Positions 28,397 through 34,613 of a DNA stretch of 64,000 nt are shown piece by piece. Source of the DNA: an uncultured Alphaproteobacteria bacterium (GTDB taxonomy: Bacteria > Pseudomonadota > Alphaproteobacteria > HIMB59); contig CACGPU010000003.1 in assembly GCA_902575065.1 (NCBI GenBank), positions 1-64,000 of the forward strand, given 5' to 3'. The notes under the pieces were generated by a model. The model did not search any database. It was given only the letters and a program-made list of their open reading frames with translations, and was not told the DNA's origin. How positions within the stretch are numbered: position 1 is the stretch's first letter; each line of letters begins with the position of its first letter. A program made the position numbers and the translations under genes.

Positions 28397-30084
28397 TAAC
28401 TCTTCATAATTTTTCTTTGTATGATGTATTGTTGAGCCATTGATAAAACATTGTTAGTTGTCCAATAAATAACCAGCCCTGCTGCGAAGCCACCTAAAAT
28501 GAAAGTAAATACTATTGGCAATAAACCAAAAATTTTTGCCTGCATTTTATCCACGGGAGCTGGATTCAGTTTAAATTGAATATACATCGAAATACCCATT
28601 AAAATTGGCCAAATACCAACATTTAGAATTTGCAAAATACCTGGAACATTCCATTCCACAAATCCAAAAAGAGTAAGAGCACCTAAGGGATCAGGTGCAG
28701 AGAGATCGTGCACCCATCCTATAAAAGGTGCATGTCTCATTTCAATAGTTACAAATAAAACTTTATACAAGGCAAAGAATACTGGTATTTGCAAAAGTAT
28801 TGGTAAACAGCCAGCTATAGGATTTGCCTTTTCTCTTTTATATAAAGCCATCATTTCTTTTTGCATTCCAGCTCTATCATCTCCGTATTGTTCCTTAAGT
28901 CTTTGCATCTCAGGAGCAAGTTTTTTCATTTTTGCCATTGATTTAAACGATTGTTGAGCAAGTGGAAAAAAACAAATTCTCATCAAAACTGTAAACAGAA
29001 TTATTGACCAACCAAAGTTTCCTACATACCCGTATATAAATTCTAAAACATTAAAAATGGGTTTTGTTAAAAAATAAAACCAACCAAAATCTACAGAGCG
29101 ATCAAAACCGTCAAACCCATATTCTTCCATATATTTGTCGATAATATTTACAATTTTTGGTCCCGCAAAAATTTTAAAATTATGGGAGATACTCGTATTA
29201 TTTGAAACAGCTATTCTTTCCCCAACAATATCAGTTTGAAAATTATCTATATTATCAACAAAGCTGTAACTGTATGTCTGCTGAACAGGTTCGTTTTGGT
29301 TAGGAATTATTGCAGTTTGCCAATACTTATCTGTCATCCCAATCCATCCTCCAACAGAAGAATGTTTAATTTTTTTATCGTCTTTTAAATCGTCATAATC
29401 ATATTCTTCCAATACTCCATCAGTGATTGACAGGGGACCCTCATGAAGGATGAAGAAATTTTGCATCTCTGGAATTCCTTGTCTTTTGGATAATCCGTAG
29501 GGATATAGGTCAAAGGAAAGACCTGAATTATTTATAACTCTTTGATCAACACTAAATAAATAGTTTTCATCTAGAGTTATGATCTTTTCAAAAGTGATGT
29601 TCTGATCACTAGTCCAAGTCAGTTTTACAGGTTCATTAACACCAATAGTGTTTTTATCAGCAATCCAAATACTAGAACTATTAGGTAACTCAATTGTACT
29701 GTCAGAGCTTACCCAACCTGTATCTAAATAATAGGCATTATCAGATCCTAAAGGATTCAAAAATTCAATTAAGTCAGATGTTGGATCTAGTGTCTCCCTG
29801 AATTCTTCTAAGGTTAGATCATCAATTACTGCTCCATTTAAATTAATAGAGCCTTTAATTTTAGAGTTATCAAAGTTCACTCTTCCTGTCTGATTTATTA
29901 CTTCCACTCTATCAGCTAAAACAGTAGTTGAAGATTTTTGAATACTGAGATCAACAAGACTTTCATCATTTGTTTGTTCTTCAGTCATTGGTGTTCTCTC
30001 TGGTTGAGGCACTAGTAACTGAAAACCAAAAATAATTGCCATTGAAATAATAATAGCTAGGAATAAGTTCTTTTGATTTTCCAT
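28396..30084 (-). CDS. yidC: membrane protein insertase YidC
   Basis: Inserts and folds inner-membrane proteins. N-terminal helix (about 6-24), a large periplasmic beta domain (about 50-330), and the conserved insertase core with helices from about 345, including FFPLAQQSFKSMAKMKKLAP and QIPVFFALYKVLF with the cytoplasmic hairpin between. Length 562 aa is normal for Gram-negatives. It sits in the conserved rpmH-rnpA-yidD-yidC cluster. Confidence 0.97.
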   Translation of the reverse strand: MENQKNLFLAIIISMAIIFGFQLLVPQPERTPMTEEQTNDESLVDLSIQKSSTTVLADRVEVINQTGRVNFDNSKIKGSINLNGAVIDDLTLEEFRETLDPTSDLIEFLNPLGSDNAYYLDTGWVSSDSTIELPNSSSIWIADKNTIGVNEPVKLTWTSDQNITFEKIITLDENYLFSVDQRVINNSGLSFDLYPYGLSKRQGIPEMQNFFILHEGPLSITDGVLEEYDYDDLKDDKKIKHSSVGGWIGMTDKYWQTAIIPNQNEPVQQTYSYSFVDNIDNFQTDIVGERIAVSNNTSISHNFKIFAGPKIVNIIDKYMEEYGFDGFDRSVDFGWFYFLTKPIFNVLEFIYGYVGNFGWSIILFTVLMRICFFPLAQQSFKSMAKMKKLAPEMQRLKEQYGDDRAGMQKEMMALYKREKANPIAGCLPILLQIPVFFALYKVLFVTIEMRHAPFIGWVHDLSAPDPLGALTLFGFVEWNVPGILQILNVGIWPILMGISMYIQFKLNPAPVDKMQAKIFGLLPIVFTFILGGFAAGLVIYWTTNNVLSMAQQYIIQRKIMKS

Positions 30085-30085
30085 A

Positions 30086-30322
30086 TTATTTTTTTATTGG
30101 GTCGTAACCAGACGAACCCAACGGATTACATTTTAGAATTCTAACTATTCCCATTGTTATTCCTTTTAAAACACCAAATTCTTGAATAGCCTCAATTGTA
30201 TATTCAGAGCATGTTGGAAGATGTCTACAAGTTTTTGGTAACATAGGTGATATGAATGATTGGTAGAATTTAATCGGTGCAATAAAAGTTATTTTCCAAA
30301 ACTTTATGATATTATTTTTCAT
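30086..30322 (-). CDS. yidD: membrane protein insertion efficiency factor YidD
   Basis: A 78-aa protein with the cysteine-rich family core [19 protein letters not shown] and [13 protein letters not shown]. Start set at ATG 30322, overlapping the rnpA end by 11 bases; a TTG at 30340 would add six residues. Located between rnpA and yidC as in most bacteria. Confidence 0.93.
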   Translation of the reverse strand: MKNNIIKFWKITFIAPIKFYQSFISPMLPKTCRHLPTCSEYTIEAIQEFGVLKGITMGIVRILKCNPLGSSGYDPIKK

Positions 30323-30641
30323 GAGATAAGAATTTTTCAATATCTTGTTTTAAATCAATAAAAGGTACTTTCAAAACTGTTTTTTTGAGTATTATTACAA
30401 ATTTGACATGATTTAATGTATTTATAAGACTGCATGTGCGTATTGCCTCTCTAGCCCTTCTTTTAGCCCTATTTCTTTCAACTGCATTACCAAGTTTTTT
30501 ACTAGCTATAATACCAACTAGAAAAGTTTCTAAATCTGCGTCATGAAGAATATAGCCATTAAAACTTGAACTTTTAAAGTAGTTCCCTTTGTTTCTGATT
30601 TGAGAAAATTGGGAGGATTTTTTTAGTGTAGGAAGTCTCAA
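30312..30641 (-). CDS. rnpA: ribonuclease P protein component
   Basis: Protein subunit of RNase P, which matures tRNA 5' ends. 109 aa; the RNR-type signature is [18 protein letters not shown]. It is 3 bases after rpmH and overlaps yidD. Confidence 0.95.
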   Translation of the reverse strand: MRLPTLKKSSQFSQIRNKGNYFKSSSFNGYILHDADLETFLVGIIASKKLGNAVERNRAKRRAREAIRTCSLINTLNHVKFVIILKKTVLKVPFIDLKQDIEKFLSHEK

Positions 30642-30644
30642 AAA

Positions 30645-30779
30645 TTAAGCAGATAGTCTAGATCGACCTTTAGCTCTTCTTGCATTAATGACTTTACGAC
30701 CGCCAACTGTTGACATTCTAGAACGAAATCCATGCCTTCTTTTTCTAACTAATTGACTTGGTTGATATGTTCTTTTCAT
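30645..30779 (-). CDS. rpmH: 50S ribosomal protein L34
   Basis: A 44-aa basic protein read directly from the minus strand: starts [18 protein letters not shown] and ends [11 protein letters not shown]. The composition and motif [13 protein letters not shown] are diagnostic. First gene of the rpmH-rnpA-yidD-yidC-engB cluster. Confidence 0.97.
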   Translation of the reverse strand: MKRTYQPSQLVRKRRHGFRSRMSTVGGRKVINARRAKGRSRLSA

Positions 30780-30809
30780 TGCTAATACACCTAAAAAAAT
30801 TGGTTCCTA

Positions 30810-30837
30810 CATTTAACAATTATTGATATGAAGTCAA
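30810..30837 (-). promoter_or_regulatory. candidate sigma-70 promoter for rpmH
   Basis: On the minus strand TTGACT (30832-30837) and TAAATG (30810-30815) are separated by 16 bases, ending about 30 bases before the rpmH ATG. The -35 is good and the -10 weak; in AT-rich DNA chance matches are common. Confidence 0.35.
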
Positions 30838-30853
30838 TAAATAAAAACAAATT

Positions 30854-31684
30854 ATGTTGATAATTAAAGACATTTCTAATTTACAGTCATATTTGACTGC
30901 TTATCAAAATCGAAAATACTCAATTGGTTTTATTCCTACTATGGGCGCCCTTCATAAGGGACATGGAGAACTGATAAAAAAATCAAAAAACGATAATCAC
31001 AAAACTATTGTCAGTATTTTTGTAAATGAAAAACAATTTAACAGCAAAGAAGATTTTAACTCCTATCCTAGTAATAAAGGCCTTGACTACGATTTTTGCT
31101 CTGACAATAACGTAGATCTTTTATTTGAACCATCAGCAGAAGAAATTTACAACAAAGATGAAACTATTTTAAAAAATACTTACTTTAATAATATACTTTG
31201 CGATAAATATAGAAAAGGACACTTTGATGGTGTAATCACTGTACTAAATAAATTTTTTTCAATTGTAAAAAGTAACAAGGTTTATTTTGGTGAAAAAGAT
31301 TTTCAGCAACTTAAGATAATTGAAAAATTTATTCAAGAAAATTTTAAATTTTTAAAGATAGTATCTGTACCTACAAAAAGAAATGAAGAAGGTATTGCCT
31401 ATTCATCGAGAAATGAAAAATTAAGTAAAAAACAAATACAAGATTTTGTAAGATTTCATCAAAAAGTAGAAAATTTTCTAAAAACTTTAGAAAAATCATT
31501 TGATATTAATACTGCAAACCAAAAAGCTAAAGATTTTATTGTTGAACAAGATATTGAAGAATTTGATTACTTCGAATTTAGAAATAATGAGGACCTAAGT
31601 TTCAATGGTAAAGTTTCTGAGTCGAGACTTTTTTATGCAATTTATAAAGGCAAAATTAGACTCATTGATAATTTAAAAATTTAA
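30854..31684 (+). CDS. panC: pantothenate synthetase
   Basis: Condenses pantoate with beta-alanine for pantothenate/CoA synthesis. 276 aa with GFIPTMGALHKGHGELIKKS (HIGH-type nucleotide-binding motif), SIFVNEKQFN, VYFGEKDFQQL and GIAYSSRNEKLS. It is divergent from rpmH. The tRNA-Arg gene starts two bases after its stop, on the opposite strand. Confidence 0.95.
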   Translation: MLIIKDISNLQSYLTAYQNRKYSIGFIPTMGALHKGHGELIKKSKNDNHKTIVSIFVNEKQFNSKEDFNSYPSNKGLDYDFCSDNNVDLLFEPSAEEIYNKDETILKNTYFNNILCDKYRKGHFDGVITVLNKFFSIVKSNKVYFGEKDFQQLKIIEKFIQENFKFLKIVSVPTKRNEEGIAYSSRNEKLSKKQIQDFVRFHQKVENFLKTLEKSFDINTANQKAKDFIVEQDIEEFDYFEFRNNEDLSFNGKVSESRLFYAIYKGKIRLIDNLKI

Positions 31685-31686
31685 AA

Positions 31687-31761
31687 TGGCGGTTCTGCAA
31701 GGATTCGAACCCTGAATTCTTGATCCGTAGTCAAGTGTGATATCCGTTTCACCACAGAACC
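31687..31761 (-). tRNA. tRNA-Arg(ACG)
   Basis: A 75-nt cloverleaf on the minus strand with encoded CCA. Acceptor stem GGTTCTG/CAGAACC, anticodon arm CTTGA-CTACGGA-TCAAG with anticodon ACG, T arm CAGGG-TTCGAAT-CCTTG. A -10 element TATACT lies at 31770-31775 upstream of the 5' end. The 5' half (31723-31761) is repeated exactly at 33184-33222 and 34495-34533, so this gene is the attachment site of the adjoining cassettes. Confidence 0.95.
31723..31761 (-). repeat. attachment core, copy 1 (within tRNA-Arg)
   Basis: 39-bp sequence from the tRNA 5' end through the anticodon loop, identical to copies 2 and 3. It marks the junction between the chromosomal tRNA 3' half and the inserted cassette that supplies the 5' half. 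Confidence 0.85.
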
Positions 31762-31814
31762 TTAATCAAAGTATATCACCATAAATCAATCATTGTACTT
31801 AATCCTACGAAACT

Positions 31815-31838
31815 CATTACGGAGCCATTACGGGCAAC
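31815..31838 (+). repeat. paired 11-bp repeats, cassette 1 left end
   Basis: Two units with 11-bp period, CATTACGGAGC and CATTACGGGCA, starting 54 bp from the attachment core. Agrees at 20 of 24 positions with the pair at 33093-33116 in the same orientation. Arrangement fits integrase arm-type sites (inference). Confidence 0.6.
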
Positions 31839-31856
31839 GAATGAAGAAGGGATATT

Positions 31857-32015
31857 ATGGGAACAATAACTAGACGAAAGATGAAAGATGTAAAGGGCAA
31901 TCGCTATGTCTTATTTCAAGCATAGGTGAACATGAAGGGACAAAGATATTCCCGAGCTTTTCAATATATGCGGGAAGCAAGGGCTTACATTAGCGAACAA
32001 AAGGGATTAATCAGT
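31857..32015 (+). pseudogene. decayed tyrosine-integrase N-terminus
   Basis: The frame from ATG 31857 reads MGTITRRKMKDVKGNRYVLF-QA, then a TAG stop (31926-31928), then VNMKGQRYSRAFQYMREARA and YISEQKGL. This matches the N-terminal arm-binding domain of tyrosine integrases (pattern MGTI.RRK...G.RY..Q..V..KG...SR.F....A..W). The catalytic domain is absent; the frame soon enters the G11 tract. The stop may be a true inactivating change or a point error, but the missing C-terminus makes it a relic. It lies next to the tRNA, as expected for an integrase gene. Confidence 0.65.
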
Positions 32016-32029
32016 AGAGGTTGTTTGTC

Positions 32030-32064
32030 GGGGGGGGGGGAACAACGTTGTGTTTCCTCCCCCC
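32030..32064. repeat. G11 tract and C6 tract forming a GC-rich hairpin
   Basis: An uninterrupted run of 11 G at 32030-32040 is followed by AACAACGTTGTG and TTTCC and then C6 at 32059-32064. The two tracts can pair, with GGAA/TTCC and the palindrome CAACGTTG inside. It stands out sharply from the AT-rich surroundings and lies in cassette 1 between the integrase relic and the next gene. Confidence 0.7.
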
Positions 32065-32097
32065 TTGGTAGTGCAGAGGTGTGAAATCTTCAAACCT

Positions 32098-32502
32098 CTA
32101 GTTAAAGGGGTAAAGTTCCCAAACTGCTTTGCCATCTGCATCGGCTTCGTAAGTAAATGCGTAAAATTTACCATTCAGTTCAGATAACGCTTCAGATGTG
32201 GTTTCGAATATAGCGCCGCCTCTAAAAGAAGTGCCTCCATCTTTCCTCTGGTTTCCGACACCCGTAGCTTTATATGTGGCGACACCTTCTGCACACATTA
32301 CAACCCCAGCATAGGCATTTCCTGCCCATGAACCATCTGGTCTCATTTCGGCTGTAAATGCGCCCATAGACTGAACATCATGACCTAGCATCGTTCCGCT
32401 CCCTTCAGCAGTAATGTCCATAGCAGGTAAACCATATTTACCAGAGTCCATTGGCTTATTAGTTTCCTGTAATGTCATTGTTCCAATTTTATCACCAAGC
32501 AT
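32098..32502 (-). CDS. hypothetical glycine-rich protein (134 aa), cassette 1 cargo
   Basis: A soluble 134-aa protein with alternating polar/hydrophobic stretches and many Gly/Ala (GTMLGHDVQSMGAFTAEM, GSWAGNAYAGVVMCAEG, FRGGAIFETTSEALSEL, FYAFTYEADADGKAVWEL). The pattern suggests a small beta-barrel, but I recognise no family. No signal peptide. Base composition is clearly richer in G+C than in neighbouring genes, a sign of transfer. An AGAGGT...ACCTCT hairpin at 32075-32099 overlaps the stop codon. Confidence 0.75.
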   Translation of the reverse strand: MLGDKIGTMTLQETNKPMDSGKYGLPAMDITAEGSGTMLGHDVQSMGAFTAEMRPDGSWAGNAYAGVVMCAEGVATYKATGVGNQRKDGGTSFRGGAIFETTSEALSELNGKFYAFTYEADADGKAVWELYPFN

Positions 32503-32637
32503 TGTTAATCTCCTTTTCTAAATTTTTAAAATAAATGATTATAATAATTACTTGTTAAGAGTATTATTTCTTTTTTTAAATATATATATTACTCATTTGC
32601 AATAAATAATATTTTTTTAGATGTTATAAGAGTTTAT

Positions 32638-33069
32638 ATGTATATTTATACTAAAAAATTTAGGTTTATATTTCTTTTTTCAATTTTTCTATTTAGTTTT
32701 GGATTTTTACATTCTGAGGAACATCTCAAAACTAAAATTTCCCCTGTTCTAAAATCTGCAACTACAATATTAGGAAATGAAATATATTATCCTGATGGAA
32801 AAGCTGAAATAGTGTCATTTATAGTTGAGGTGCCTCCTGGTGGTGTAACTCCAAACCATGTTCATTCTTACCCTGTTTATATTTACATTATGGAGGGAGA
32901 GATGACATATACTTGGGAAGACGGAACAGTTACTATTTACAAACCTGGTAAAGCATATATAGAGGATAGTAAAAGTGCTCATTACGGAAAAAATTTAGGT
33001 GACATAACACTCAAAGCGCTGATAGTGGGCATTGGTGCAGAGGGTATAAAATTTACAACCTCTCCTTAA
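32638..33069 (+). CDS. secreted cupin-domain protein, cassette 1 cargo
   Basis: 143 aa: signal peptide (residues 1-26, ending FGFLHSEE), then one cupin barrel. The first cupin motif is PPGGVTPNHVHSYPVYIYIM with EGEMTY, the second is IYKPGKAYIEDSKSAHYG; metal-ligand histidines are NHVHS and AHYG. Periplasmic small-molecule or sugar-related cupins are common, but the ligand is unknown here. The 135-bp gap to the divergent glycine-rich gene is very AT-rich. Confidence 0.82.
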   Translation: MYIYTKKFRFIFLFSIFLFSFGFLHSEEHLKTKISPVLKSATTILGNEIYYPDGKAEIVSFIVEVPPGGVTPNHVHSYPVYIYIMEGEMTYTWEDGTVTIYKPGKAYIEDSKSAHYGKNLGDITLKALIVGIGAEGIKFTTSP

Positions 33070-33092
33070 AACTAAATTTTTAGCTATATTTT

Positions 33093-33116
33093 CATTACGG
33101 GCTTATTACGGGCAAC
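33093..33116 (+). repeat. paired 11-bp repeats, cassette 1 right end
   Basis: Units CATTACGGGCT and TATTACGGGCA in 11-bp period, 67 bp before attachment core copy 2. Same sequence type and orientation as the cassette 1 left-end pair. Confidence 0.6.
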
Positions 33117-33136
33117 ATAGATAAAATGTTGTTAAA

Positions 33137-33247
33137 GCTCAAAGAATAGTATTGATAATAAATGAATTAAAGAGACGTAGGATATCCGTAGTCAAGTGTG
33201 ATATCCGTTTCACCACAGAACCATTAGCTTGATTTATATACTCTTTT
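33137..33247. repeat. 111-bp direct repeat A, containing tRNA-Arg 5' half (core copy 2)
   Basis: Nearly identical to 34448-34558 (two mismatches seen, TT versus GC at 33233-33234). It holds 47 bp of cassette right-end sequence, the 39-bp tRNA core (33184-33222), and 25 bp of outer flank with a TATATA -10 on the minus strand in the position of a tRNA promoter. The tRNA half has no 3' partner, so it is a remnant and not a tRNA gene. Confidence 0.9.
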
Positions 33248-33276
33248 TTTAAATAATAAACTTCTATGGATGTGCT

Positions 33277-33298
33277 ATAACACACTCATAACACACTG
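33277..33298 (+). repeat. paired 11-bp repeats, cassette 2 left end
   Basis: Two exact ATAACACACT units separated by one base (period 11), 55 bp from core copy 2. Confidence 0.6.
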
Positions 33299-33309
33299 AA
33301 TAATTATTT

Positions 33310-34368
33310 ATGAAAATCTTCTTAGCCTTATTTTTATTACTACCTAGTTTGTTATGGGGATTGACATTTAAAGATGGCAAACAGGTCAATGATGGCTTAA
33401 CTGACTCCTTCTCAGAAAAATACACTATTAGTAAAAAAAACTTTACCCTTCCATTTGACGTCTCCTCTGGAGTGCGTGAATGGAGACTTAGCTCTAGAGC
33501 CTTAGGTTTAAAACATCAAATACAAGTAGTTTCTAAAGATGAAGGACATCCTGTAAGAGATGGAAATCTTAGTATTAGATTTGAAGTAAGACCAGGCGAA
33601 TGTGGAGGTAAGGGCAAAATTAATGACTGTAATAGAAATAATGGAAAATCTGAAAGAGCCGAAATAGCATCTATTGACGAATGGGGTAAAGGAGAAATGT
33701 GGTATGCATGGTCAATTTATTTACAACCTGAATTTACAGAATTACATCCAAGGTCTAGTCTTAAACTTCTGCAATTTCATAGCAGGCCTGATGATGTTTA
33801 CCCTGACCAACACTTTAGCTTTGAGGCGAAAGATGGTTCATACACACCTTCTAATAATATTAATAAAGAAAAAGGCCTGTCTTTATCTAAGACAGATATG
33901 ATTGGTAGATGGAATGACATATTAATGCACGTAAATTGGTCATACGAAAATGATGGTTACTATAAAATATGGGCAAATGGTGATTTGATTTATGATTATA
34001 GTGGCAAAACATTATGGGATAAAAATATTAGAGCAAACTTTAAGTTTGGAATTTATAGAAACTGGTTGGAACATACATGGGAAACGGGCTCTGATGGTGG
34101 CACTACGATTGTTTATTTTGATGAGATTAGAATAGGCAAAACTAAAGATGAGGTTAACTCAAACCTTAGTCAGTTAGGTGAGCAAGAATATTTCTACAAA
34201 AAAAGTAAGATGGAACTTCTTGATGAAGAAATTAAACTTATTGAAGAACAGATTTCAAAACTAAAAAAAGAAGTTGTTGAAAATTATGATATAGAAAAGT
34301 CAAAAAAAATTAATGATTTCAAGAAGAAATTAAGAAAACTAGAATATGAGAAGGCAAAAGAAAAATGA
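33310..34368 (+). CDS. secreted polysaccharide lyase-like protein (heparin-lyase-I-like fold), cassette 2 cargo
   Basis: 352 aa. Signal peptide MKIFLALFLLLPSLLWG, then a concanavalin-like jelly roll typical of the PF14099 polysaccharide lyase family: RFEVRPGECGG, KSERAEI, GEMWYAWSIYLQPEF, LLQFHSRPDD, RWNDILMHVNWSYEN, KIWANGDLIYDY, FKFGIYRNW, and VYFDEIRIG. A charged coiled coil (about 300-352) follows. Likely acts on an acidic polysaccharide in the periplasm or outside; actual substrate unknown. The paralogue at 34614 shares the GECG...DC...RSEI pattern but is otherwise diverged. Confidence 0.8.
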   Translation: MKIFLALFLLLPSLLWGLTFKDGKQVNDGLTDSFSEKYTISKKNFTLPFDVSSGVREWRLSSRALGLKHQIQVVSKDEGHPVRDGNLSIRFEVRPGECGGKGKINDCNRNNGKSERAEIASIDEWGKGEMWYAWSIYLQPEFTELHPRSSLKLLQFHSRPDDVYPDQHFSFEAKDGSYTPSNNINKEKGLSLSKTDMIGRWNDILMHVNWSYENDGYYKIWANGDLIYDYSGKTLWDKNIRANFKFGIYRNWLEHTWETGSDGGTTIVYFDEIRIGKTKDEVNSNLSQLGEQEYFYKKSKMELLDEEIKLIEEQISKLKKEVVENYDIEKSKKINDFKKKLRKLEYEKAKEK

Positions 34369-34404
34369 GAATTTTATTAGCCCTATTGTAAAGTGGAACA
34401 GTTC

Positions 34405-34426
34405 ATAAAACACTTACAACACACTA
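34405..34426 (+). repeat. paired 11-bp repeats, cassette 2 right end
   Basis: Units ATAAAACACT and ACAACACACT with period 11, about 69 bp before core copy 3; same type as the pair at 33277-33298. Confidence 0.5.
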
Positions 34427-34447
34427 CAATGATGAAACAGTGTATAT

Positions 34448-34558
34448 GCTCAAAGAATAGTATTGATAATAAATGAATTAAAGAGACGTAGGATATCCGT
34501 AGTCAAGTGTGATATCCGTTTCACCACAGAACCATTAGCTTGAGCTATATACTCTTTT
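34448..34558. repeat. 111-bp direct repeat B, containing tRNA-Arg 5' half (core copy 3)
   Basis: Second copy of the 33137-33247 repeat at a constant offset of 1311 bp. The tRNA core is 34495-34533. Outer flank carries the same TATATA -10 on the minus strand. Rightmost tRNA remnant seen in the window. Confidence 0.9.
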
Positions 34559-34586
34559 TATTAATAATAAAATTTAATACAATGTT

Positions 34587-34610
34587 CGTTAGGGACTCAA
34601 TACGGGCAAA
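34587..34610 (+). repeat. paired 11-bp repeats right of core copy 3
   Basis: CGTTAGGGACT and CAATACGGGCA, period 11, starting 54 bp from core copy 3, related to the cassette 1 type. This would be the left end of a third cassette whose right end I cannot find in the window. Confidence 0.45.
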
Positions 34611-34613
34611 ACT

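Larger units (their letters stand above)
31762..33222. mobile_element. tRNA-Arg-inserted cassette 1 (1.46 kb)
   Basis: Bounded by attachment core copies 1 and 2. Just inside each end is a pair of 11-bp direct repeats with the same sequence type (ATTACGG...): 31815-31838 on the left and 33093-33116 on the right. Contents: a decayed integrase N-terminus (31857 on), a G11/C6 tract, a glycine-rich protein gene on the minus strand and a secreted cupin gene. No intact recombinase remains, so it could only move with help from elsewhere. Boundaries are inferred from repeats. Confidence 0.65.
33223..34533. mobile_element. tRNA-Arg-inserted cassette 2 (1.31 kb)
   Basis: Lies between core copies 2 and 3. 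Paired 11-bp repeats of a different type from cassette 1 occur at both ends: ATAACACACT units at 33277-33298 (55 bp from the left core) and ATAAAACACT/ACAACACACT at 34405-34426 (about 69 bp before the right core), same orientation. Its only gene is the 352-aa lyase-like protein. No recombinase. Interpretation as an independent insertion is inferred from this architecture. Confidence 0.65.

Noticed and set aside
32075-32099. Rho-independent terminator after the glycine-rich gene
   Set aside because: The AGAGGT/ACCTCT hairpin overlaps the stop codon, but no T run follows on the minus strand.
33184-33222. Second tRNA-Arg gene
   Set aside because: Only the 5' half through the anticodon loop is present; the 3' half does not follow. 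The same holds for 34495-34533.
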